The translations under genes were made by a program, and so were the position numbers. The notes under the pieces were generated by a model. The model ran no database searches and was not told the origin of the DNA. It worked only from the letters and a program-made list of their open reading frames with translations. A DNA stretch of 32,245 nucleotides from Hyphomicrobiales bacterium (lineage in GTDB: Bacteria; Pseudomonadota; Alphaproteobacteria; Rhizobiales; JAJFHB01). Position 1 is the first letter of the stretch. Every line of letters begins with the position of its first letter. The DNA lies in the NCBI GenBank assembly GCA_021775755.1, contig JAJFHE010000034.1, positions 1 to 32,245 on the forward strand, written 5' to 3'. Shown piece by piece: positions 8,002 to 16,403 of this stretch.

Positions 8002-8430
8002 TCAGGCCGGTTGGCGGCAGAGGGGCGACGTCGCATCGCCCACATGGGCCGGCAGAGTATCTGTGATGTCGATCCAGGTAACTTTGTCGCCGGCGAAGAC
8101 GTGCCGTTCGGGGCTGATGCGCTGAGGCTCGTCGAGGCTGCCGGCGGTGATGTCCCAATAGCGCCGATAATGATCTGAACGGGCAAGCACGTGGGTGCCG
8201 CAGGCGGCGCAGAAACCGCGTTCTGCCCATGCGCTTGACGGATACCAGACCGGATTTCCGGTAACGGTCACCGTTTCCTTCTTCGCCGTGAGCCAGGTGA
8301 GGAACCCCGCGCCGCTGACGCGCCGGCACAAACTGCAGTGACAATGGCTGACGACGCGCGGCTCGCGGTTGATGAGATAGCGGATCGATCCGCACAGGCA
8401 GCCGCCTTCCAGTGTCGCTTCATCGGGCAT
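8002..8430 (-). CDS. GFA-family (glutathione-dependent formaldehyde-activating-like) zinc protein
   Basis: 142 residues. The ATG at 8430 has cggagg upstream. The GFA zinc ligands are all present: CLC (C11, C13), CHCSLC (C30, C32, C35) and CAAC (C74, C77). The Gfa enzyme of Paracoccus speeds S-hydroxymethylglutathione formation, although that activity is disputed and most homologues are uncharacterised, so only the fold is assigned with confidence. Its upstream side runs directly into the damaged MerR gene on the other strand. Confidence 0.9.
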   Translation of the reverse strand: MPDEATLEGGCLCGSIRYLINREPRVVSHCHCSLCRRVSGAGFLTWLTAKKETVTVTGNPVWYPSSAWAERGFCAACGTHVLARSDHYRRYWDITAGSLDEPQRISPERHVFAGDKVTWIDITDTLPAHVGDATSPLCRQPA

Positions 8431-8497
8431 TCCAGTTTCCTCCGAGCGGTCGATCAAAGGATCCCCGGCGTCGGGTGTCCGGTGCGGGGGCGGTTGT

Positions 8498-8788
8498 GCA
8501 ACGGTACGCCGGCTCAACTTCGTGCGCCACAGCCGCGAGCTTGGATTTTCGCTCGATGCCATTCGCGGATTGATTGATCTCGCGCAACATCCAGAGCGCA
8601 CCTGCGCCGATGCCGACAGATTTGCCGCGGACCACTCGCGCGATGTGGAGGCGAAAATCGAGCAGCTCACACGGCTGAAACGAGAACTGGAACGTATGAT
8701 CGACCATTGTGCCGGCGGTACGGTCGGAACCTGTCGGGCGATCGAGACGCTCGCCGACCATACACTTTGCGAAGGAGCGAACGCGTGA
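8498..8788 (+). pseudogene. MerR-family regulator fragment lacking its DNA-binding domain
   Basis: The frame reads VRRLNFVRHSRELGFSLDAI, then RGLIDLAQHPERTCADAD, a coiled-coil stretch, and CAGGTVGTCRAIETLADH. This is the second half of a MerR regulator of the HmrR/ZntR type: end of the wing, dimerisation helix and C-terminal Cys region. The first ~50 residues, with the helix-turn-helix and its YYE motif, are absent. Just upstream only a degenerate QRY-like trace appears, in another frame. A GTG at 8522 could give an 88-residue product without a DNA-binding domain. The N-terminus was probably lost when the divergent GFA gene region was joined here. Confidence 0.7.
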
Positions 8789-8820
8789 ACGGCCTGTACG
8801 CCGAACGTCTCTTCGTCATT

Positions 8821-8838
8821 ACCGGGCGAAGACCCGGT
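8821..8838. repeat. short palindromic intergenic hairpin
   Basis: ACCGGG and CCCGGT with the loop CGAAGA, inside a cgtcatta...gtgatctccc context. The pattern resembles short dispersed palindromes common between genes in alphaproteobacteria. It lies between the convergent MerR fragment and the GNAT gene and may also end transcription, but no T-run follows. Confidence 0.45.
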
Positions 8839-8905
8839 GATCTCCCGCGGCATGGAACTGGTGGGTGGAGATGGTCGGATAACGTCCGCGCATGATGTTC
8901 CAGGA

Positions 8906-9391
8906 CTACGTCTCGCCGCTCTCCGCCAACGCCTGCAATGCCTCACCCGTCAGCACATAGGGCACCTCGTTGCTCTGCGCCATGCCGATACGCTCATAGA
9001 AGCCGCGCGCATCGTTGTCGACATGCACATGCAGGTCCACGCGCGCGCACGCGTGCTCCCGGGCAATGGCGGCAACCCGTGCCATCAAGCGGCGTCCGAG
9101 CGCATAGCCGCGCGCCCAGTCCGCGACAATGAGGTCGTTCACGAAGAGACAGCGTTTGCCGCTATAGGTCGTGTAGGTGAAGAACCAGACCACGAGGCCG
9201 GCCACCCGGCCATCGATCTCCGCCACCAGCGTTGCATAGTGGCGCTCCGGCCCAAAAGCATCGCGGCGGACATCCTCGCGGCTGCTGTCGAATTTCTCTC
9301 CTTCGCCGACATGATGCGCCAGATCGCGCAGCAGCTCGAACACCGCGTCGACATCGGCTTCGCGGATTTCGCGGATGGAAACCTGAGCCAT
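8906..9391 (-). CDS. GNAT-family N-acetyltransferase
   Basis: 161 residues starting MAQVSIREIREADVDAVFEL. Motif A is present as VNDLIVADWARGYALGRRLM, with the RGYALG acetyl-CoA pyrophosphate loop, and motif B as FYERIGMAQ. It uses acetyl-CoA to acetylate an unknown amine. It begins 4 bp after the BKACE stop and is the last gene of the leftward TetR-ligase-SDR-enolase-BKACE unit, so its substrate may be an amino compound of that pathway; this is inference. Confidence 0.88.
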   Translation of the reverse strand: MAQVSIREIREADVDAVFELLRDLAHHVGEGEKFDSSREDVRRDAFGPERHYATLVAEIDGRVAGLVVWFFTYTTYSGKRCLFVNDLIVADWARGYALGRRLMARVAAIAREHACARVDLHVHVDNDARGFYERIGMAQSNEVPYVLTGEALQALAESGET

Positions 9392-9395
9392 GACG

Positions 9396-10328
9396 CTAGA
9401 ATTTCACGTCGTCGCCACCCTTGAGCTTCAGCATCTCGCGCGCTTCATCGGGCGTGGCGACATCAAGCGACAGCCCTTCGAGCACCTGACGCATTTTGGT
9501 AACCTGGGCGGCATTGCTTTCGGCGAGCTTGCCGGGGCCAAGCCACAGCGAATCCTCTATGCCGACGCGCACGTTGGAGCCCATCGACGCACCGATAGTG
9601 GCGAGCGGGATCTGATTGCGTCCCGCACCCAAAATCGACCACTGGTACTGATCGCCGAACAGGCGGTCGGCGGTGCGGCGCATGTGCATGAGGTCTTCAG
9701 GGTGCTGGCCGATGCCGCCGAGAATGCCGAACACGCTTTGCACGAACAGCGGCGGCTCGACGATGCCGCGCTCCAGAAAATGCGCCAGCGTGTAAAGATG
9801 CCCGATGTCATAGCACTCGAACTCAAAGCGCGTGTTGTTACCGCGGCACGTCGTGAGGATCGTTTCGATATCCTTGAACGTGTTCTTGAAAACATTGTCG
9901 CGGCTGTTTTCGAGGTGCTGGCGTTCCCATTCGTGCTCGAAGTCCTTGAACCGGTCGAGCATCGGGAAAATGCCGAAATTCATCGAGCCCATGTTGAGCG
10001 AGGCAACCTCCGGCGCGAACTCGACCGCCGGGCGCATGCGCTCCTCAACAGTCATGCCGAGACCGCCGCCGGTTGTGATGTTGACCACTGCCTTGGTCGA
10101 CTGTTTGATGCGCGGCAGAAACTGATTGAAGACTTCAGGGGCTTGCGTCGGGCGGCCGTTTTCAGGGTCGCGCGCGTGCAGATGGATGATCGAGGCGCCC
10201 GCTTCATAGGCGCCGATCGCGGCTTCGGCGATTTCGTCGGGCGTCACTGGAATATGCGGTGACATGGAGGGCGTGTGGATTGAGCCCGTTACCGCGCAGG
10301 TGATGATGACTTTGCGTGCCTTTGCCAT
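9396..10328 (-). CDS. beta-keto acid cleavage enzyme (BKACE, DUF849)
   Basis: 310 residues, the normal length of the family founded on 3-keto-5-aminohexanoate cleavage enzyme. IIHLHARD (H49, H51) supplies the two zinc histidines of the family. VVNITTGGGLG and the late segments GILGGIGQHPEDLMHMRRTA and SNVRVGIEDSLWLGPGKLA are typical BKACE strands. These enzymes cleave a beta-keto acid with acetyl-CoA to give acetoacetate plus a new acyl-CoA. It has tgaggga upstream of the ATG. In this operon it could act on the product of the SDR and enolase-type steps. The exact keto acid is not readable. Confidence 0.93.
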   Translation of the reverse strand: MAKARKVIITCAVTGSIHTPSMSPHIPVTPDEIAEAAIGAYEAGASIIHLHARDPENGRPTQAPEVFNQFLPRIKQSTKAVVNITTGGGLGMTVEERMRPAVEFAPEVASLNMGSMNFGIFPMLDRFKDFEHEWERQHLENSRDNVFKNTFKDIETILTTCRGNNTRFEFECYDIGHLYTLAHFLERGIVEPPLFVQSVFGILGGIGQHPEDLMHMRRTADRLFGDQYQWSILGAGRNQIPLATIGASMGSNVRVGIEDSLWLGPGKLAESNAAQVTKMRQVLEGLSLDVATPDEAREMLKLKGGDDVKF

Positions 10329-10387
10329 GTGTGTCCCTCAAGTGTTGTCGTTTGACTTCTTCGGTTATGCGCCAGGGGTTCCTGACC

Positions 10388-11518
10388 CTAGGCACTGAAT
10401 TGCTTACGATGCGCTTCTGCCGCACGCGCCACGGCATCCTCGTCGAGTTCAAATCCAAGGCCGGGGCCGGTGAAGACCGGCAACTGGCCATTGTTCAGCG
10501 CAAGATCCGGCGCGGCGACGATGTCCTCCACGAGGAAGTGGTTCATATACTGATTGCCGTCGTCAAGATTGGCGATTGCCGCTGCCGCCTGAATGCTGGC
10601 GCAAGTCGTGATGCCGCTCTCATAGAGACCGTGCAGGCAAATGTTGATGCCGGCGGCCTCCGCGATATGCGCCGCCTTGCAGAACCGGGTCAGGCCGCCG
10701 GTCTCGTGCAGGCCGAGCACGATCATGTCGGCGGCGCGCCTGCGGCACACTTCGAACACGTCACTGGGTGTGAATGCCGACTGATCGGCGGCAATCGCCA
10801 CGGCGCTTGAGCCCTTTACCTGCAACAAGGCGTTGATGCTTTCACTCGATGTCGGCTGCTCTATGAATTCTATGCCATAGGCGGCGACTTGCGGGATCAT
10901 GCGTCCGGCGGTCAGTGGATCCCAGTGCTCGTTCGGGTCGAGGCGAAGCCGCCGGTTGCCGATCGCTTCGCGCACCTTGGCGACAATTTCAAGATCGAGC
11001 GCATCACCGCGGCCGACCTTGACGTAAATCACCTCGCAGCCGTCATCCGCCAGAGCCTTGGCGCCGGCTGCAAGCTCTTCGGCTGTGTCGCCCTGCGGAA
11101 ACCCGAAATACTGCACATGATTGCGCCGCGCACCGCCAAGAAGCTGGTGTGCCGGTTTGCCCGTGGCCTTGCCCATGACATCCCACAGTGCCATCTCCAG
11201 ACCGGCGAGAACCTGGCCCGCATAGCGCGGCGAGCTGCAAGTGCCCATCGCCTGAAACAGCGCCTGATAGACAAGGTGCATAAGTCCGGAGTTTTCGAAC
11301 GGGTCGTGCCCGATGCAGTATCCGGCGGCCTTTGCGAGATGCGCCTCAATGGCGCCCGCCGACGGCGACCCGACGCTCTCGCCATAGCCGGTGATGCCTT
11401 CGTCGGTGTGCACCTCGACAAGGATGAGCTCCGCGCCGTCGATGGTGCCCTGCGCCCAGTGATAGCGGATCTTGTAGGGCAGAAAGATCGGTGTGGTTCG
11501 GATTTCCGTAATTTTCAT
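10388..11518 (-). CDS. mandelate racemase/muconate lactonizing enzyme family protein (enolase superfamily)
   Basis: 376 residues from the ATG at 11518 (MKITEIRTTPIFLPYKIRYH), the usual family start; upstream in-frame sequence is non-conserved and overlaps the SDR gene. The Mg2+ ligands are recognisable as D194 (LRLDPNEHW), E220 (FIEQP) and D245 (AADQS), and the second-strand Lys as K167 (YVKVG). H296 (CLHGLYESG) is a candidate catalytic base. The N-terminal capping domain has TDEGITGYGES. It abstracts a proton alpha to a carboxylate in a racemisation, dehydration or cycloisomerisation. The KxG instead of KxK at strand two makes a plain MLE-type assignment uncertain. Confidence 0.9.
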   Translation of the reverse strand: MKITEIRTTPIFLPYKIRYHWAQGTIDGAELILVEVHTDEGITGYGESVGSPSAGAIEAHLAKAAGYCIGHDPFENSGLMHLVYQALFQAMGTCSSPRYAGQVLAGLEMALWDVMGKATGKPAHQLLGGARRNHVQYFGFPQGDTAEELAAGAKALADDGCEVIYVKVGRGDALDLEIVAKVREAIGNRRLRLDPNEHWDPLTAGRMIPQVAAYGIEFIEQPTSSESINALLQVKGSSAVAIAADQSAFTPSDVFEVCRRRAADMIVLGLHETGGLTRFCKAAHIAEAAGINICLHGLYESGITTCASIQAAAAIANLDDGNQYMNHFLVEDIVAAPDLALNNGQLPVFTGPGLGFELDEDAVARAAEAHRKQFSA

Positions 11519-11571
11519 GGGCGCACAGTGGCGCAAGGCCGGTCCGTGTTCAAGCGGCAAAAATCGCCGTA

Positions 11572-12315
11572 TCAGCCACGGTGAAAGCTCGCGCCGCCGA
11601 ACACTTGCCGCGTCGGCATGATCTCTATCTGGGTGATGTCGACATGCGCCGGTGCGCAGAGAACATAGTGCACGCAGTTGGCGATATCGACGGGTTCGAG
11701 GCATTCGTAGCCGTCGTAATAGCGTCGCTGCGCTTCGTCCCGGTCGCCGCCGACCATCTCCGCATGCATGCCGCTAGCGACGCGGCCGGGAAGGATCTCC
11801 GACACCCGAATGTCGCTGCCATGCAGGTCGAGCCGCAAATTCTGGGTCAGCATGTGAATGCCCGCCTTGGTCGCGGCGTAAAACGGTTCGCCGGATATCG
11901 GATAGCTGCCGGCGGTCGAGCCGAAATTCACGATGTGCCCGCGGTTGCGTTCGATCATGCCTGGCAGGGTCGCGCGCAGGCAGTTGAGGGTGCCGACGAG
12001 ATTAACGGTAATAAGGTCATGAGCCATTTCCGGCGGCGTTTCATGAAGCTTTGTTTCCGCGCCGAGCACCGCGGCGCAGTTGATCACGATGTCGAACGCG
12101 CGACCGTCGCACAATGTGTCCACGGCGGCGGCGTCGGCGATGTCGACTTCCACGCACTCCGCTCCGGTATCTTGCGCGAGTGCGGCGAGCTTCTCCGTTT
12201 CAGGCGACACTGCTGTAACCGCAACGTCATCGGCCCGCAGCAGCCGCACGATCTGTGAGCCGATGCCTCCTGATCCACCAGTCACCAGCGCACTTGTAAG
12301 ACCAGGTCCGATCAT
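11572..12315 (-). CDS. short-chain dehydrogenase/reductase (SDR)
   Basis: 247 residues. The cofactor loop TGGSGGIG lies at residues 12-19, the NNAG-like motif is NCAA (79-82), and the catalytic residues are N105, S133, Y146 and K150 (YAATK). This is a complete classical SDR. A basic residue after the first strand is not obvious, so NADH versus NADPH preference is open. It lies 21 bp after the CoA ligase and 53 bp before the enolase-superfamily gene in the same direction, so it probably oxidises or reduces a hydroxy/keto intermediate of the same pathway. Confidence 0.93.
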   Translation of the reverse strand: MIGPGLTSALVTGGSGGIGSQIVRLLRADDVAVTAVSPETEKLAALAQDTGAECVEVDIADAAAVDTLCDGRAFDIVINCAAVLGAETKLHETPPEMAHDLITVNLVGTLNCLRATLPGMIERNRGHIVNFGSTAGSYPISGEPFYAATKAGIHMLTQNLRLDLHGSDIRVSEILPGRVASGMHAEMVGGDRDEAQRRYYDGYECLEPVDIANCVHYVLCAPAHVDITQIEIMPTRQVFGGASFHRG

Positions 12316-12336
12316 TCAGTTTTCTCCGTTCATGGC

Positions 12337-13884
12337 TCAAGAGTTATTGGCACCGGGAGACTCTGACGCTTGTTCGCGCAGTACCCGCCGGAGCACCTTG
12401 TTGGCGGCACTCTTGGGCAGGGCGTCGACGAACATGTAGCGCTTCGGGCGCTTGTAGTTGGCGAGCGTGCTTTGCTGACAAAACGCATCGAGTGTATCGG
12501 CACCGACATCCTCGCGCGCGGCAACCACGCAAGCGACGACAATCTGACCCCAGTAGTCGTCCGGTGTGCCGATGACCGACACTTCCGACACGCCCGCATG
12601 GTCCTGCAGGATCGCCTCGACCTCTTCGGGGTGGACGTTTTCGCCGCCGGTGCGGATGACATCGTCGACACGGCCAATCAGATCCATGTCGCCGTCTTCG
12701 CTCGCCAGACACACATCGCCCGTGTAGTACCAGCCATCGCGCAGCTTTTCCGCCGTCACATCGGGCCGGTTAAGGTAGCCGGTGAAGATCGTGTCGGCAC
12801 TGGCATCGACGATAAGCTCGCCTTCTTCGCCGGGCGAAACAATATCGTCGGGCGTTGAGTCGAAGCGGACAAGCCGGACGTTGGCGTAAAACCCGGGCCG
12901 CAACCGCGCCGGCCTGCCCACGGGGTCGGGGTGGTAGAGCGAATTCATGGTTTCCGTCGTGCCGTAAATGTGAATCACGCGGCCGCCCCACTCCTGGTCC
13001 ATCTGATCGAGCAACTGCGGCACGATGGACGCACCGCCATAGAGTGAAAACTCAAGCGATGCCATCTTCTCCGGCGCGTAGTTGGGCACTTTCGTCATTG
13101 CGAAAAAGATCGTCGGCACCGTGAACATCAGCGTAATGCGATGGCGTTCCACCATCTCCACAGCCAGTGCCGGGTCGAATTGCGACAGCACGTAGTAGGT
13201 GCCGTTATAGGCAAGCGAGATGAGAAAGTTTCCCCAGAACCCGATGCAGTGGCTCAAAGGTGTGAGGCCCAGCACCCGGTTGTGGGTGCCAAACGTGATG
13301 CCGACCTGTGTGGACAGCCATATGAGGCGTGACAGAGTGGTACGCTGCGGCGTTTCCACGCCCTTCGGCAGGCCGGTGGTGCCGGAGGTATAGAATATGA
13401 ACGCGAGGTCCTCCTCGTGCGGTCGCGGCGGCGGCAATGCGTTCGCATCGCCCCGGCAGCCGGCGATATCCTTCGTTCCCGGCACGGCGCCACCGACGCT
13501 CCATATCGGCGCTCCGTCCGGCAGCGCGCCGGCAACACTGTCGGCAAGCTCCGCGCTTGCCGGAATGACGGCGCCTTTCATCGCGCCATCGGCGACGAGC
13601 GTTGCGATGTCGGCCGGCTTGAGCCGCGCATTGATCAACGCCGGCACCGCGCCCAGCCGGCAGATCGCCAGAAGCGACAGACAATGTTCGTAGCAGTTCG
13701 GAAGGACGGTTGCACACCGATCGCCCGGTTTGAGACCGGCTTCGGTAAATCCGGCGGCCAGCGCTTCGGTTTCCTTTACGAGCTCGCGGAACGTCGGTGC
13801 CCGGTCGGTGACGTCGTCCACAATGGCGACATGATCGGGCGTTCGTTCAGCCGACATGCGCAGAAGATCGAATACGGTTTCCAT
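12337..13884 (-). CDS. AMP-forming acyl-CoA synthetase / CoA ligase
   Basis: 515 residues. The ATP/AMP signature FYTSGTTGLPKG is at about residues 164-175, then YGTTE, YTGDV, GRVDDVIRTGGENVHPEEVE and the C-terminal catalytic lysine in SAANKVLRRVLRE. All motifs of the ANL superfamily are intact, so the enzyme should be active: acid + ATP + CoA gives acyl-CoA + AMP + PPi. Chain length or aromatic preference cannot be deduced. agggag precedes the start. It is the first enzyme gene after the TetR regulator, which suits a pathway that begins by activating a carboxylic acid. Confidence 0.94.
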   Translation of the reverse strand: METVFDLLRMSAERTPDHVAIVDDVTDRAPTFRELVKETEALAAGFTEAGLKPGDRCATVLPNCYEHCLSLLAICRLGAVPALINARLKPADIATLVADGAMKGAVIPASAELADSVAGALPDGAPIWSVGGAVPGTKDIAGCRGDANALPPPRPHEEDLAFIFYTSGTTGLPKGVETPQRTTLSRLIWLSTQVGITFGTHNRVLGLTPLSHCIGFWGNFLISLAYNGTYYVLSQFDPALAVEMVERHRITLMFTVPTIFFAMTKVPNYAPEKMASLEFSLYGGASIVPQLLDQMDQEWGGRVIHIYGTTETMNSLYHPDPVGRPARLRPGFYANVRLVRFDSTPDDIVSPGEEGELIVDASADTIFTGYLNRPDVTAEKLRDGWYYTGDVCLASEDGDMDLIGRVDDVIRTGGENVHPEEVEAILQDHAGVSEVSVIGTPDDYWGQIVVACVVAAREDVGADTLDAFCQQSTLANYKRPKRYMFVDALPKSAANKVLRRVLREQASESPGANNS

Positions 13885-13913
13885 CGGTTGAACGTATCTC
13901 CCTGTGAGCGAAT

Positions 13914-14537
13914 TTACCGCTGCACGACGCCATTGAGGAACAGATCGGCAATAGTGTCGGCAAGGCGATCGAGGTTATCTTCGGCAACGCCGTCGCGATA
14001 GATCGCCGGATTGTGGCACAGCGCAAACAGACTTGATGCCGCAAATTTCACATCGCACCGCGCACTGACTTCTCCGTTCGCGACGCCCTCGGCCATAAGG
14101 CGTTCGACCAGCGCTTCATAGGCGCGGGTGATCTTGCCGACCTCGCGGCGAGCACCGTCGGGCAGATCATGGCGGCAGGTGAGAAACGTAACATAGTGCT
14201 CCGGCCGCTGTGTCAGGATGTGCAAATGCGCGCGCAACGTGAGGCGCAGCTTTTCCTCGAAATTTCCCTCGCCATCGAGAATGGCGGTCATCCGGCGGAT
14301 ATAGCCGTCAAGCGCCACAATGCAGATTTCCGCCAGCGCTTCGTCTTTTGAGCTGAAGTAATAGTAGAGATTGCTCTGGCGCATGCCGAGGCGTGCGGCG
14401 ATCGCAGAGGTGCTGGCGCGCATATAACCGACTTCGGCAAAGACCGCAGCGGCGGCATCCAGGATCTCCGCCCGGCGCCGGGCGTGGTTGGCAGCCTTGA
14501 AGGTCCCTTTTCCGGGCGCTTCGACCGGCGCCGTCAT
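13914..14537 (-). CDS. TetR-family transcriptional regulator
   Basis: 207 residues. The N-terminal HTH is ILDAAAAVFAEVGYMRASTS then IAARLGMRQSNLYYYFSSKD (residues 25-64). The C-terminal domain is all-helical and variable, as usual. The gene heads the leftward operon and faces the Fe-S protein genes across a 76-bp gap with two tandem inverted repeats. Since the next gene is a CoA ligase, the inducer may be an acyl-CoA or acid of the pathway, as for FadR/PaaR-type TetR repressors; this is inference. Confidence 0.92.
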   Translation of the reverse strand: MTAPVEAPGKGTFKAANHARRRAEILDAAAAVFAEVGYMRASTSAIAARLGMRQSNLYYYFSSKDEALAEICIVALDGYIRRMTAILDGEGNFEEKLRLTLRAHLHILTQRPEHYVTFLTCRHDLPDGARREVGKITRAYEALVERLMAEGVANGEVSARCDVKFAASSLFALCHNPAIYRDGVAEDNLDRLADTIADLFLNGVVQR

Positions 14538-14553
14538 GATGGCGTCCTTTGCA

Positions 14554-14591
14554 TTTGATTAGTCTATCAAGAATTTGATTGACCGATCAAA
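14554..14591. promoter_or_regulatory. two tandem TetR-type operators
   Basis: TTTGATTAGTCTATCAAG (14554-14571) and TTTGATTGACCGATCAAA (14574-14591) are two inverted repeats of form TTTGAT-N6-ATCAAR, centred 20 bp apart, about two helix turns. They lie between the TetR start (14537) and the divergent Fe-S gene start (14614), so one pair could control both transcripts. Confidence 0.72.
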
Positions 14592-14613
14592 CTCAATTTC
14601 TTACGATTTTGCC

Positions 14614-15519
14614 ATGAGTGAGGAACACCAGTCAGGTGTTGCGGAAGCGCACCCGCCGCCTCCCGCCCCGGAGACGGCAACCGAAATTATCAAGGCACTT
14701 GCGCTCAAGGCCGGTGGCGATGTGTGCGGCATCGCCGATCCACATGCCTGGGACGATTACGCACCTGAGGGCTATCGCCCTTATGACACTTTGCCGGGCT
14801 GCAAGGCGGTCGTTGTGGTTGGTTCCCGCGGTCCGACCGCGGGCGCCTGGCGCTCGCCGGATTCCCGCATCATCGAGGTCAACGGCTATGATTTCGCCAA
14901 TGACCGCGCCATCCATGTCGTCGCCAATCACATTGAAACGCAATACGGTTTCTATGCGATGCAGGCGCCGTCGCTGCCGATTGGCGGTCATCAGCCGCCA
15001 ACGTCGATGATGCTTGCGGCCGTGTTCGCCGGCCTCGGCACGCGCTCGCTGGCCGCCAACATCATTCTCAATCCGAAATACGGACTGCTCTATTATTCGG
15101 CCGCCTTTACGACCTTGCCGCTCGTGCACGATCCGCTGCTGGAACAGAATGTCTGTCCGCACAAGATGTGTGTTGCGACTTACCGTTCGATTGGCCGCAC
15201 GCCCTGCATGGCCGCCTGCCCGGCCGACGAGGGCGGCTGTCTTGACGGGTCGATCGGTGAGGACGGCGAGATCGCAAGCGCCTACTACAACCGCGAGCGC
15301 TGCGCCACGCGGGCGATGAATTTCGGCATTAACAGCTTTCAGAACGCCCTCAACGAAATGATCGCTGAAGACGACGACGACACTCGCGCCATGATGGTGA
15401 ACTCCGACTTCGTCGGCCGCTCAATCGGCTCCATGGGTTACTTCAAGGACAGCGTGGCGCAGTGTTTTGAGTGCATGCGCGTCTGCCCGGTCGGGCGCGC
15501 GGAAAGGAAACTGAAATGA
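14614..15519 (+). CDS. double-cluster 4Fe-4S protein, QueG/RdhA-like, paralogue 1
   Basis: 301 residues from the ATG at 14614; an upstream ATG at 14575 lies inside the operator region. Residues 20-170 form an alpha/beta domain with CKAVVVVGS, like the reductase domain of epoxyqueuosine reductase and reductive dehalogenases. The C-terminal half carries C181, C186, C198, C202, C209, C230, C284, C287 and C291, including TPCMAACP and QCFECMRVCP, enough for two 4Fe-4S clusters. No Tat or other signal, so it should be cytosolic. It is paralogous to the next gene, which starts inside its stop codon. A redox or reductive role is likely; whether it binds a corrinoid cannot be read from sequence. Confidence 0.82.
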   Translation: MSEEHQSGVAEAHPPPPAPETATEIIKALALKAGGDVCGIADPHAWDDYAPEGYRPYDTLPGCKAVVVVGSRGPTAGAWRSPDSRIIEVNGYDFANDRAIHVVANHIETQYGFYAMQAPSLPIGGHQPPTSMMLAAVFAGLGTRSLAANIILNPKYGLLYYSAAFTTLPLVHDPLLEQNVCPHKMCVATYRSIGRTPCMAACPADEGGCLDGSIGEDGEIASAYYNRERCATRAMNFGINSFQNALNEMIAEDDDDTRAMMVNSDFVGRSIGSMGYFKDSVAQCFECMRVCPVGRAERKLK

Positions 15520-16385
15520 CCGCGCCCGCTGAACGGATGAGCGCCGACAACATCAAGGGCGAACTGCTCGCCTTTGCCGCAAAGGGCGGTGCGCTGGTCG
15601 CGGGCGTTGCCGACGCGAACGCCTTTGGCGCGGCGCCCGAAGGCCACCGTCCGGGCGACCTGCTGCCCGGGGCAAAATCGGTATTCGTGGTGGGCGGCGC
15701 GCAGCCGCGCGCGGCCGACTGGAAAAGCCCGCATGCCTCGTTCATGGAGACGAGTTCGACAAGCGATCGCATCAATGCGCTGGGGCTGCGGGTCGCAAAT
15801 CAAATTGAACGCAATTACGGCTATTACGCGCTCATGGTGCCGGCAGGCGTCGACCGTGGCCGTCAGCCGTTTGTGAGCGTTGCCTTTGCGGCCGAACTTG
15901 CCGGGTGCGGGTCGAAATCGATTGCCGGGCCGGTGCTCAACCGCGATCACGGCTTCATGTACTATTCCGCACTTATCACCACGCTGCCGCTGCCTGCCGA
16001 CGGGCCGCTCGAAGACCCGGTATGCCCGGCGCCCGCCTGCGTTGACATGTGGGACGAGCACGGCACGACGCCCTGCCTGGCAACCTGCCCGATAGACGAG
16101 GGTGGCTGTCTCGGCGGTTGCATCAAGGATGGCCGCATCACCGAGACCCGCTATGACCGCGCCCGCTGCACGACCCGCGCCCAGACCTATTGGGCGCCCG
16201 GCTTCCAGCAGGCACTGCAGGCGACGCTGGAAGAAAAGGATGACGCCAAACGGCGCATGATCATCAATTCTTCCGGTTTCACGCGCACATTGTGGTCGAT
16301 GACCTATTCCAATGTCAGCCAGGGCCAGTGTTTTGAATGCATGCGTGTGTGCCCTGTCGCGCGGCCCAAACACGACCTCAGGTAA
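15516..16385 (+). CDS. double-cluster 4Fe-4S protein, QueG/RdhA-like, paralogue 2
   Basis: 289 residues. The ATG at 15516 overlaps the previous stop as ATGA, indicating translational coupling, with ggaaaggaaa just upstream. It shares the full pattern of paralogue 1: C170, C175, C187, C191, C198, C218, C272, C275 and C279 align one for one. It also shares ITTLPL (TTLPL in paralogue 1), DEGGCL and the identical run QCFECMRVCPVxR. The N-terminal domain has AKSVFVVGGAQPR. The coupling and similarity suggest a heterodimer, with one subunit perhaps catalytic and the other for electron transfer; this is inference. Confidence 0.82.
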   Translation: MTAPAERMSADNIKGELLAFAAKGGALVAGVADANAFGAAPEGHRPGDLLPGAKSVFVVGGAQPRAADWKSPHASFMETSSTSDRINALGLRVANQIERNYGYYALMVPAGVDRGRQPFVSVAFAAELAGCGSKSIAGPVLNRDHGFMYYSALITTLPLPADGPLEDPVCPAPACVDMWDEHGTTPCLATCPIDEGGCLGGCIKDGRITETRYDRARCTTRAQTYWAPGFQQALQATLEEKDDAKRRMIINSSGFTRTLWSMTYSNVSQGQCFECMRVCPVARPKHDLR

Positions 16386-16403
16386 CCAGCCGGAACCAGA
16401 CCT

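Noticed and set aside
9390-10262. 290-codon frame antisense to the BKACE gene
   Set aside because: The minus-strand protein is a complete BKACE enzyme; the antisense frame is His/Arg-rich and without motifs.
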